The notes under the pieces were generated by a model. It did not search any database. It worked only from the letters and a program-made list of their open reading frames with translations, and was not told where the DNA came from. A stretch of DNA of 36,482 nucleotides from Patescibacteria group bacterium (GTDB lineage: Bacteria > Patescibacteriota > Gracilibacteria > UBA1369): contig CAUJDC010000007.1 of NCBI GenBank assembly GCA_963169815.1, positions 1-36,482 of the forward strand, written 5' to 3'. Position numbers and translations under genes: made by a program. Positions 14,831-23,264 of the stretch are shown piece by piece; positions within the stretch are counted from its first letter, which is position 1; every line of letters begins with the position of its first letter.

Positions 14831-17302
14831 CTATTCGGTGATACCGATGCGACGAATAATTTCTCTTTCCACAAATTCTCTGTCTCGACCAAATTTGAGG
14901 CGGGAGAGTTGTTTAATTGCTTCACCAACTTTATCATCGCCTTTTTCTAGCCATGGGAGTGGTACTGAAATAGAGAATGGCACTGAGGGTTGGCCGTCTA
15001 TAGCCAATTTAATCACCCCTTTAAAGGCGTCCAAATTGATCAAATCTTGGGCGGTGAAAGTAGGGGCCATTTCTTTATTCATGTACTCAGCATCAGTAGC
15101 ACCGATTTTGTAGCACATCATAGTACCTACGTTACCGAAAACAGCGTCTTTTACCTTTGACTTGCCATCTTCCCCCTCTAATTGTGCAATATACTGATGG
15201 GCCATGTTTAAGCTGAGGCGGTATTTACGTGCTTCAGATAGAATGCTTTCGATGGAATCGGTGATGTAGTTTTGGAATTCATCAATATACATGAAGAAAT
15301 CAGTGCGTTCTTTTTCGGGAATTCTTTGACGACGCAAGGCGGCCATTTGGAGTTTGGAAACAATCATTAAACCAAGTAGCTTGGAGTTGATATCACCTAC
15401 TTCACCTTTGGAAAGATTCATGAGAAGAATTTTTTTGCTTTGCATAACGTCCATGAAATCGAAGGCGGACTTGGTTTGACCAAGAATATTTCTCATCATC
15501 GTGTTAGTGATGAATTGACCAAACTTGGCAGCGAAATAAGGGATAATTTCTTGTTTTTCGCGAGCACCAGTCTTGGCCATTTGATCAAACCAGAAAGATT
15601 TAACCACTGGATTTTTAACATAACTAACACGTTCTTTTTGGAAATCATCATCGGTAAAAAGACGAACTATATCAACCATGGTACCGCCTTCAGGATGCGC
15701 CATCAGAGTCAAGCAACCGTTACGGAAATAATCCTGAATACGAGGACCAAAAATTTCATTACCGAAAAGCTTGATCATGATATTCATTGAATCCAGCGCT
15801 ACCAATTCTTTTTCATCGTCAGATTCAGCTTCTAATAAATTAAGGCCCATTGGGCGGGTCTGATCTGAAGGGTTGAAATAAATAACATCGTCAGCTCGAG
15901 AACGAGGGATGAATGGCAGAGTTGTGTCAATGAGTGAGCCATGTGGATCGATGATTGCCAAGCCATCATTATTGCGTAGATCCTGGCGAATCATGATTTG
16001 GAAAATGGAAGATTTACCAGTACCTGTTTGGCCAATCACGTAGAAGTGACGAAAGCGATCCTGACGTTTCATGCGAATTTCTGTAGTAACCCCACGGAAA
16101 TGATTGTGCCCAAGTAGCAAACCTTCTTTTGGTAGGTTTTTTGGAGCTGGAGCGATTTTAAAATTTTGCCAATGAATGCCCGGAGTTTTATTGAAACGGA
16201 TATTAGGCAAATGAAAGATAGAAGACAGTTCTTCTGAAGAAAGAATTGCCAATTTTTTATTAATGCGTTGCTTGAAGGGATAATCGAATTTTCTGAGGAT
16301 GTAATCCTCAACAATCTGACGATCTTTGTAGCCTTTTACGCTGGAGAAACTATTGGCATTGGTTGAAGTATACTGCGCAAAAGTACTAACTATATTAGTT
16401 AAATTGGACTTCACTTCTCTTTCATGTTTAGAAGCACAGACAACTCTGATAATAGTTTCATAGCCTTTGCCGCTGTTTTTTTGTTCTAAATCTTTGATTT
16501 CTTCATCGGTCATTGGAGTAGTACGGCCAGCTGGTTCAGGACCTTTGTCAGACTTGTTTTCTGCTGGCATCATGAACTTGATAATACCCAAAATTAAATA
16601 GAGCGGATTGAGGCTCAACTTTTTTTTCTTTGGCTTCTGATTGACCATGTTTTTTGCTTCTTCCCGACCAGCCTTTTGCCATTTATCAACCGGTTTAATC
16701 ATAATCTGCACGACTGCGCCATCATCAAAATTCAATTTAGAAAGTGCATTGGTCAAATTATTAATTGGATCGGAGCTAAGTCTTTGATAACTCTTAATTG
16801 GATACATATAGTGCTTGCCCAGAGTGAGAGCTTTAGCAGCTGTGATGCTATTAGGTTTGAAAATATTGTACTCTTCAGTTTGCTCAACCATGGCATCTGG
16901 GTAGAAACCAGTGATTTGTTTTTCTATTAAACTAGATAATTCTGATGGAACTACTACATAAAAATAAATTTGATCTTCTTGGACAACATATTCTAAGGAA
17001 ATAAAATCTTCACCAGTGTAATCATTCTGCCATTTTCCGGAATAAATTGAATGTATGGAATCGTAAAGTTGAGCGCCGATCGCGATAGCTTCTTTGAAGT
17101 CCTTGGCGCCAGAACTTTGGTCCTGGTCCATTTCTTCTTTAGATTCCTTTTTGGGCATTTGAACTTTCAAAAAAACCATATTCATGGATCTCTTGAGATT
17201 GTGGTAGCGCAAGATCTGCAGGCGGGTATATAAGAAAAGCAGGTAGAGCACTGCGGCTAAACCTGCGTAGATCAAGGTATTTAAGATGATATTTGTTAAC
17301 AT
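14831..17302 (-). CDS. TraG/VirD4-like membrane-anchored ATPase (complete paralogue)
   Basis: 823 residues. One transmembrane segment at about residues 5-27 (IILNTLIYAGLAAVLYLLFL), a soluble N-terminal domain to about 400, then the motor: Walker A GQTGTGKS at 424-431, AIIDPHGSLID, Walker B MYIDEFQNY with D674-E675, and a sensor-like region LNMAHQYIAQL. A charged stretch near 230-265 is probably a linker. The order matches coupling-protein/HerA-like hexameric motors. It shares all major blocks with the partial protein at 1-1946. The gene starts 14 nt after aspS on the same strand and is the last of the tsaE, dnaE, aspS run. No conjugation partners are present, so a role in DNA uptake, pilus function or protein export is only inference. 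Confidence 0.88.
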   Translation of the reverse strand: MLTNIILNTLIYAGLAAVLYLLFLYTRLQILRYHNLKRSMNMVFLKVQMPKKESKEEMDQDQSSGAKDFKEAIAIGAQLYDSIHSIYSGKWQNDYTGEDFISLEYVVQEDQIYFYVVVPSELSSLIEKQITGFYPDAMVEQTEEYNIFKPNSITAAKALTLGKHYMYPIKSYQRLSSDPINNLTNALSKLNFDDGAVVQIMIKPVDKWQKAGREEAKNMVNQKPKKKKLSLNPLYLILGIIKFMMPAENKSDKGPEPAGRTTPMTDEEIKDLEQKNSGKGYETIIRVVCASKHEREVKSNLTNIVSTFAQYTSTNANSFSSVKGYKDRQIVEDYILRKFDYPFKQRINKKLAILSSEELSSIFHLPNIRFNKTPGIHWQNFKIAPAPKNLPKEGLLLGHNHFRGVTTEIRMKRQDRFRHFYVIGQTGTGKSSIFQIMIRQDLRNNDGLAIIDPHGSLIDTTLPFIPRSRADDVIYFNPSDQTRPMGLNLLEAESDDEKELVALDSMNIMIKLFGNEIFGPRIQDYFRNGCLTLMAHPEGGTMVDIVRLFTDDDFQKERVSYVKNPVVKSFWFDQMAKTGAREKQEIIPYFAAKFGQFITNTMMRNILGQTKSAFDFMDVMQSKKILLMNLSKGEVGDINSKLLGLMIVSKLQMAALRRQRIPEKERTDFFMYIDEFQNYITDSIESILSEARKYRLSLNMAHQYIAQLEGEDGKSKVKDAVFGNVGTMMCYKIGATDAEYMNKEMAPTFTAQDLINLDAFKGVIKLAIDGQPSVPFSISVPLPWLEKGDDKVGEAIKQLSRLKFGRDREFVEREIIRRIGITE

Positions 17303-17316
17303 TAAGCTGATTTTGC

Positions 17317-19083
17317 TTATTTTTGTTTGATGGTGAGATGTAACTCGTCAATTGTTTCAGTTGGCATGGCAGCAGGTGCTCCCAGCATGAGATCTTTTGC
17401 TTTGGAATCTTTGGGGAAAGCCATTACTTCGCGGATATTTGGTTCGTCCTGATATATCATTAGCATTCTTTCGAGGCCCAAGGCTAGTCCGCCGTGTGGA
17501 GGCGCACCATAAGTGAAGGCTTCAAGTATGTGACCAAAACGGCGTTCAGCATCTTCAGAAGATATTTTCAGTAAATCAAAGATTTTTTTCTGGAGTTTTT
17601 GATCGTGAATTCTGATGCTTCCACCACCAATTTCATACCCATTGAGGACTATATCATAGGCCTTGGCAATTGTCTCCGCGGGATTTGTATCTAAAACGCT
17701 CATCTGATCATCTTTAGGCGAAGTGAATGGATGATGCGCCGCAGAAAGTTGACCTGAAACTGAGTCTTTTTCGAACATTGGGAAGTCGTAAACCCAAAGG
17801 TAGGCCAATTTATTTTTATCGCGAAGACCAAATCTTTCTGCACAAGCTAAACGAACTTGACCTAAAGAGTTGCAAGCAATTTCAAAACTGTCTGCTCCGA
17901 AAAATAGCAGGTCGCCCGTTTTAGCGCCAGATCTGTCAACGAAGGCCTGAATTTCTTCTGGTGTGAAGTGTTTAACTAAAGATGATTTTGGACCGTCTTC
18001 AGCAATTTGAATGTAGGCTAAACCTTTAGCACCGTGTACTTTGGCGAGTTCTGTTAAATCATCAATTTCTTTTCTAGTAAGTTCAAGTCCGCCCTCAACT
18101 TTGAGACATTTCACAACGCCGCCTGATTTGATAGCTCCATTGAAAACTGTGAAGGCAGTCTTTTCTGCGATATCTGAAACATCTACAATTTTCATTTCGA
18201 AACGGATATCTGGCTTGTCTGACCCGTAAGATTCCATGGCTTCTTTCCAAGTGATGCGTGGGAAAGGTTTGCTGGCGAGTTGCTTGTGAGAAACTAATTT
18301 TTCACTTAATTCAATTAAAAGTTCTTCAATTAAATTAATGATGTCTTCTTGATTAACGAAAGACATTTCCAAGTCCACTTGAGTAAACTCTGGTTGGCGA
18401 TCACCACGCAAATCTTCATCACGGAAGCAGCGGGCGATTTGTACATAACGATCGAAACCAGCTACCATCAAAAGTTGTTTGAGCTGCTGAGGAGATTGTG
18501 GCAGTACAAAGAAAGTTCCAGGATAAATTCTAGATGGTACCAAATATTCACGGCTGCCTTCTGGTGTGCCCTTGATCAAAATTGGAGTTTCAACTTCGAT
18601 GAAATCTTTACGATCAAAGAAGTCACGCATCATTTTTACAACCTTGTGACGCTGCACGATATTGTTTTGAAGTCTAGATTTTCGCAGGTCGAGATAACGA
18701 TATTTGAGACGTAGTTCTTCATTTACATTCGATTCGTGATCGATTTCGAAAGGTGTTGTTTTGGCCGCATTCAATGTTTCGAATTCTTCAATTAGAACTT
18801 CAATTTCGCCGCTTTCCATGTTGGCATTGGCTTGACCATCTGGGCGAAGGCGAACTGTGCCAGTTATTTTGATGACGAATTCTGAGCGAGCTTCATTGGC
18901 GGAATGATGTGCTGTGGAAAAAGTATTTGGATCAGTGACGGCCTGAGTTAGTCCATAGCGATCTCTGATATCAATGAAAATTACTCCGCCATGATCTCTA
19001 CGACGATGTACCCAGCCACATAATGTGACTGTTTGGCCTACATGATTTTTGTTGAGTTGATTATTTGTATGTGTTCTAAGCAT
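17317..19083 (-). CDS. aspS: Aspartyl-tRNA synthetase (bacterial type)
   Basis: 588 residues, the usual length for the bacterial enzyme. N-terminal OB-fold anticodon-binding domain at residues 1-110 (TVTLCGWVHRRRDHGGVIFIDIRDR). The class II core follows: motif 2 as ARCFRDEDLRGDRQPEFTQ and motif 3 as GGLALGLERM near the C-terminus. The bacteria-specific GAD insertion lies at about 285-410. Charges tRNA-Asp; whether it also charges tRNA-Asn cannot be decided without knowing if asnS or gatCAB is in the genome. It lies 45 nt downstream of dnaE, with the second TraG-like gene 14 nt after its stop. Confidence 0.96.
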   Translation of the reverse strand: MLRTHTNNQLNKNHVGQTVTLCGWVHRRRDHGGVIFIDIRDRYGLTQAVTDPNTFSTAHHSANEARSEFVIKITGTVRLRPDGQANANMESGEIEVLIEEFETLNAAKTTPFEIDHESNVNEELRLKYRYLDLRKSRLQNNIVQRHKVVKMMRDFFDRKDFIEVETPILIKGTPEGSREYLVPSRIYPGTFFVLPQSPQQLKQLLMVAGFDRYVQIARCFRDEDLRGDRQPEFTQVDLEMSFVNQEDIINLIEELLIELSEKLVSHKQLASKPFPRITWKEAMESYGSDKPDIRFEMKIVDVSDIAEKTAFTVFNGAIKSGGVVKCLKVEGGLELTRKEIDDLTELAKVHGAKGLAYIQIAEDGPKSSLVKHFTPEEIQAFVDRSGAKTGDLLFFGADSFEIACNSLGQVRLACAERFGLRDKNKLAYLWVYDFPMFEKDSVSGQLSAAHHPFTSPKDDQMSVLDTNPAETIAKAYDIVLNGYEIGGGSIRIHDQKLQKKIFDLLKISSEDAERRFGHILEAFTYGAPPHGGLALGLERMLMIYQDEPNIREVMAFPKDSKAKDLMLGAPAAMPTETIDELHLTIKQK

Positions 19084-19128
19084 GAATATAGTAAAAAATT
19101 GTGCGTGAATTTGCCTGTAAAACTTAAA

Positions 19129-22100
19129 TCAATTGAGTAGATTTTGCAATGTTTTTAAATTGTCTGGAGTGGCTTCAAAAGTTAATTCGGTCTTAAGTTT
19201 TTTACTTTTACCCTGATCATTTAGTTGTAGTTCGACCAAGTGTTGGCCTGGTAGACTTGAAATCAATTGTTTTAAAGCAGTAAACTGGCTAGATTCAAAC
19301 TTGGCGGGAACTTTAATTAACAATCTATTTGAGTTGAGTTCGAGGTTAGTTGTAGTTGAAATCGGTGCTGTTATGGTCGCGGGTGCATTTGCCGGAACAT
19401 TATCTTGTTTGGACTTGGCTTCTTCCTGTTGCTTTAATTTATCTAAATCAAGGTTTGGGTGACGTTTTTGAATTTTCTCGTGTGGATTATAAACGCCACT
19501 GTCTTGTGCATTTTTAATCATAGTTTCGAGAGAAGCTGGCTTAACTTCATACACACTTAATTGGAGACCGCGACGGAATTCTAACTTCCCTTCGACGACT
19601 AAAATTTGGTCTTCTTTGATTTTGAATTTCACTTCGGCATAGGCTTTAGGGAAAATCACTAAAGAAATTTTGGATGTGGAATCTTCCAACTCAGCGTAGG
19701 CCATGGCGGCGCCCGCTCTGGTAATAACGGTTCTAATGCTGGTTAATATACCCGCAATTTTGATAGTTTTATCTAAATCTTTATTGGTTAAATCACCGAT
19801 CAATTTTACCTTTCTCTTGAGATATTCTGTTAAGCCTTTGAGTGGTGAGCCAGAAACGTAAAGGCCAAGAAATTCTTTTTCTTTTTTCAAGCGTTCCATT
19901 GCGCTAGTTGGAAGTGGGACTGGCATTTTGATGCGTTCTTTGGCTGGTCCTGATTCTTCACTAAATGTGTCAAAAAGACCTGCTTGATCATCACTTTTAG
20001 AGGAAGCTTTTTCGATATTTTTGGCATAATCTGAAATCAATTCGTAATTTTCGGCCAAAGCGCGGCGATCGCCCAAATCGTCTAAGGCTCCGGCATATGC
20101 TAAACATTCAATAGTCTTTTTATTGAGTAGCTTGGCTGGTAAACGTGAAGCAAAGTCTTCCAGTGATGTGAATGGACCATGCTTGTCACGTGACTCAATA
20201 ATTTGATTAATAGCACCTTCTCCCAAGCCCTTAATAGCGCTTAAACCGAAACGAATTTGTTTTTCCTTGATCACTGAAAAACTGGAAACGGATTGATTGA
20301 TTGATGGCGGCAAAACATCAATACCCATTTCACTACAATCAGACATTTCTTGAGCAATTTTTTCAGTATTATCATGATCCGCACTGAGCAAAGCGGCCAT
20401 TAATTCAGTTGGGAAGTGAGCTTTGAGATAGCAGGTGCGATAAGAAATCATGGCATAGCAAGCGGCGTGAGATTTATTGAAACCGTAACCAGCAAATGGC
20501 TCAACTACTTTTTCAAAAATTTCAGTTGCGTGTTTTTGACTATGGCCACAGGTGATTGCACCCTGAACAAATTTATCTTTTTGTTCAGCTAAAGCTTTCG
20601 GATCTTTTTTACCAACGGCACGTCTTAAAATATCTGCTTCTCCCAGACTGAAGCCTGAAAATTTTCTGGCTATTTGCAATATCTGTTCCTGATAAATGGC
20701 AATACCATTGGTTTCTTTCAAGATTTCCTCAAAAGACGGATCTTGATATTTAATGGTTTCTGGTTTGTGTTTTCCTTCGATATAAGTAGGAATCCACTCC
20801 AATGGGCCTGGACGATAAAGTGAAATCATCGCCACTATATCGTCAAACTTGGTTGGCTTTAATTCCTTAATATATCTGCGCATACCAGAGGATTCCAGCT
20901 GGAATACACCGGTTGTATCCCCTCTTTGTAAAACTTCGAAGGTTTTACTGTCATTGAGAGGAATTTTGGTAATGTCTATTCTTTGACCAGTTCTTTGCTC
21001 AATCAAATTTAATGCCTTTTCAATCAGGGAAAGATTCTTAAGACCAAGGAAGTCCATTTTAAGCAGCCCAATGTCTTCCAGGTATTTCATCGAATACTGA
21101 GTAACTATACCTTCACTACCATCGGTAGCTTTTTGCAAAGGCGTAAAATTAACCAAAGGTCTGTCAGCAATAATTACAGCACAGGCATGCGTTCCAGCAT
21201 GACGAACTGTCCCTTCTAATTTAATGGCATTATCAAGTAAAGCTTTAGCTCTTGGATCGTTCTGGTACAAAGAACTAAGATTTGGATCTTTTTCTTTAGA
21301 AATGATCAGTGGTGTATGTTTGCCAAGAATTGGTTGTGGAACAGCCTTAGCGATATTGTCTACCTCAGAATAAGGGTAGCCCATACCACGTCCTACATCT
21401 CTAACTGCCGCTTTGGCTGACATGGTTCCGTAAGTAATTACCTGTGACACGCAATCCTTTCCATATTTGTTAATGGTGTATTCCAAAACTTCATGACGAC
21501 GATGATCGGCGAAATCGATATCGATATCAGGCATGGAGACACGATCTGGGTTCAAGAATCTTTCAAATACAAGACCATGTTCAATCGGATCAAGTTCAGT
21601 AATTTTCAGAGTGTAGGCGATAATGGCACCCGCGGCTGAACCACGACCAGGCCCTACCATAATGCCATTGGTTTTGGCATAATTGATGAAATCCCAGGTA
21701 ATCAGAAAGTAGTCGTTGAAACCCATTTTATCAACTACACCTAATTCATAGTCTAATTGCTTTTGGGCCTGTTCCTGTCTTTCCTCTGGAATGAGTTCTT
21801 TGAGACCTTGTTCACACAGGAATCTTAAATACTCTTTGGAGGTTTCTCCATTGGGAGTTTTGAATTGTGGAATTAAGTACTGGCCAAATTTAATACTCAG
21901 ATCACATTGATCAGCAATTAACTGAGTATTCTCAATAGCTTCAGGTAAATCCTGAAATAAGGCACTCATTTCTTCTGGGGACTTGAGAGAAAAATCTCCA
22001 TCATAGCGATAGCGTTCAGGATTATTGATATTAGTTTGGCGACCGATACAAATCAAAATATCATGGCTGGTAGCGTCTGCTGGTTTGAGATAGTGGGGGC

Positions 22101-22710
22101 CGTGCGTGGCAACTATTTTGATCTTTAACTTTTTGGACAAATCTAAAAGCTTTGGCTCTGTTCTGGCATAGGAGGAAATTTCGGGATGTCTTTGAATTTC
22201 TATATAATAATCTTCACCAAAGACTGAATGATATTTTTGAGCTAATTGTTCCGCACGTTCATCCTGTCCATTGATGAGAAGTTGGGCTAATTCTCCCCAC
22301 TTACTACCACTTAGTACAATTAACCCCTCTGAATGCTGTTGTAAAACTTCGAAATCAATGCGTGGAACATGCAAATAGCCTTCCATAGAGGCAATAGTCG
22401 AAAGTTTAAGTAAGTTTTGATAACCTTGATTGTTTTTAGCAAGCACAGTCAGTCTATAGGTTGTTTTCTCTGACTCTGGAGAACGGTCAAAATGCGATGC
22501 GCACAGATAAAATTCACAACCGATAATGGCTTTGATACCTGCATCCTTAGCAGCTTTATAAAATTCTACTGCCCCATAAAGATACGCATTGTCAGTTAGA
22601 CCAATAGCAGAAAACCCCAATTCCTTGGCTTTTTTCAAGATGTCTTTGGGTGTTCCGAGAGCATCTAGAAGGCTATAATGAGAATGCGCATTAAGATGGA
22701 CAAAGCCCAT
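19129..22710 (-). CDS. dnaE: DNA polymerase III alpha subunit
   Basis: The replicative polymerase, 1193 residues. N-terminal PHP domain (residues 1-270, starting FVHLNAHSHYSLLDALGTP); the first histidine of the usual HxH pair is Asn7, so the metal site may be partly degenerate. Catalytic aspartates lie in PDIDIDF at about 394-400, and palm/fingers blocks include GRGSAAGAIIAYTL, SLYRPGPLEWIPTYIEGK and GYGFNKSHAACYAMISY. A helix-hairpin-helix region (IKGLGEGAINQI) and an OB fold (IKIAGILTSIRTVITRAGAAMAYAEL is its core, abbreviated here by position about 1000-1070) follow, then a C-terminal extension. It ends in TGA, evidence for the standard code. It begins 13 nt after tsaE. Confidence 0.97.
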   Translation of the reverse strand: MGFVHLNAHSHYSLLDALGTPKDILKKAKELGFSAIGLTDNAYLYGAVEFYKAAKDAGIKAIIGCEFYLCASHFDRSPESEKTTYRLTVLAKNNQGYQNLLKLSTIASMEGYLHVPRIDFEVLQQHSEGLIVLSGSKWGELAQLLINGQDERAEQLAQKYHSVFGEDYYIEIQRHPEISSYARTEPKLLDLSKKLKIKIVATHGPHYLKPADATSHDILICIGRQTNINNPERYRYDGDFSLKSPEEMSALFQDLPEAIENTQLIADQCDLSIKFGQYLIPQFKTPNGETSKEYLRFLCEQGLKELIPEERQEQAQKQLDYELGVVDKMGFNDYFLITWDFINYAKTNGIMVGPGRGSAAGAIIAYTLKITELDPIEHGLVFERFLNPDRVSMPDIDIDFADHRRHEVLEYTINKYGKDCVSQVITYGTMSAKAAVRDVGRGMGYPYSEVDNIAKAVPQPILGKHTPLIISKEKDPNLSSLYQNDPRAKALLDNAIKLEGTVRHAGTHACAVIIADRPLVNFTPLQKATDGSEGIVTQYSMKYLEDIGLLKMDFLGLKNLSLIEKALNLIEQRTGQRIDITKIPLNDSKTFEVLQRGDTTGVFQLESSGMRRYIKELKPTKFDDIVAMISLYRPGPLEWIPTYIEGKHKPETIKYQDPSFEEILKETNGIAIYQEQILQIARKFSGFSLGEADILRRAVGKKDPKALAEQKDKFVQGAITCGHSQKHATEIFEKVVEPFAGYGFNKSHAACYAMISYRTCYLKAHFPTELMAALLSADHDNTEKIAQEMSDCSEMGIDVLPPSINQSVSSFSVIKEKQIRFGLSAIKGLGEGAINQIIESRDKHGPFTSLEDFASRLPAKLLNKKTIECLAYAGALDDLGDRRALAENYELISDYAKNIEKASSKSDDQAGLFDTFSEESGPAKERIKMPVPLPTSAMERLKKEKEFLGLYVSGSPLKGLTEYLKRKVKLIGDLTNKDLDKTIKIAGILTSIRTVITRAGAAMAYAELEDSTSKISLVIFPKAYAEVKFKIKEDQILVVEGKLEFRRGLQLSVYEVKPASLETMIKNAQDSGVYNPHEKIQKRHPNLDLDKLKQQEEAKSKQDNVPANAPATITAPISTTTNLELNSNRLLIKVPAKFESSQFTALKQLISSLPGQHLVELQLNDQGKSKKLKTELTFEATPDNLKTLQNLLN

Positions 22711-22723
22711 GTGATTGATTTAT

Positions 22724-23194
22724 TTAATTACTTTTATCATGTATTTCAATCTGTCTGAAAGTGTTTTCGCCTTGATTTTTTAGAGATAAATCTATCTGCA
22801 ATATTTGTTTCACTTTGGAAAATAAGGCTTGCAGATCTAGTCGCTCTGGCCATTCTATGATAGTCAAAGCGTTAGGAAGAACGGAAATTTCTAAAAGTTC
22901 ATTCAGTAAAAATTGATCATGCCCGTTTAGTCGATAAAAATCCAAATGATTGATTTGAATGTGATCATTTTTATAGATGTTAATTAGGCTATAACTAGGA
23001 CTTTTGATGAGATTTTCGGCAAATCCGAAATGATTGGCTATTTTTTTAGTTAAAGCTGTTTTTCCAGCCCCTAATTCTCCGTTTAAAAGCAGTAAAGAAG
23101 GTTTTTTGAGGCTATTTTTTAGCTGTAAGGCTAGCTCGGAAAGCTCCGTTAAATCGTGGATTTGATGTATTTTCGGTGAATTTGGACTAGCCAT
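22724..23194 (-). CDS. tsaE: tRNA threonylcarbamoyladenosine biosynthesis ATPase TsaE
   Basis: 156 residues. Walker A is GELGAGKT at residues 39-46. The family blocks SPSYSLINIYKN, HLDFYRL and a Walker B-like IIEWPER are present. TsaE is the ATPase of the TsaBDE complex that makes t6A37 in tRNAs reading ANN codons; TsaB and TsaD are not in this window. First gene of a minus-strand run with dnaE, aspS and the TraG-like ATPase. It diverges from the M23/SLH gene, leaving a 70-nt region between their start codons. Confidence 0.94.
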   Translation of the reverse strand: MASPNSPKIHQIHDLTELSELALQLKNSLKKPSLLLLNGELGAGKTALTKKIANHFGFAENLIKSPSYSLINIYKNDHIQINHLDFYRLNGHDQFLLNELLEISVLPNALTIIEWPERLDLQALFSKVKQILQIDLSLKNQGENTFRQIEIHDKSN

Positions 23195-23210
23195 ATTTGC
23201 GCTTGATGGT

Positions 23211-23239
23211 TTGAAAAAATGTCGATTTTAGGGTATAAT
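23211..23239 (+). promoter_or_regulatory. Promoter of the M23/SLH surface protein
   Basis: TTGAAA at 23211-23216, exact 17-nt spacer, TATAAT at 23234-23239, 25 nt before the ATG at 23265. No Shine-Dalgarno is visible in the short A-rich leader. Confidence 0.78.
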
Positions 23240-23264
23240 ATGAAGATTTATAAAAATAAAACAA

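Noticed and set aside
1-17302. Integrated conjugative element spanning the two TraG-like genes
   Set aside because: The genes between them are housekeeping or ordinary chromosomal genes, and no relaxase, integrase or attachment repeats were found.
19129-22710. Alternative genetic code with UGA as glycine
   Set aside because: dnaE ends naturally at TGA and the conserved proteins read through completely without internal TGA.
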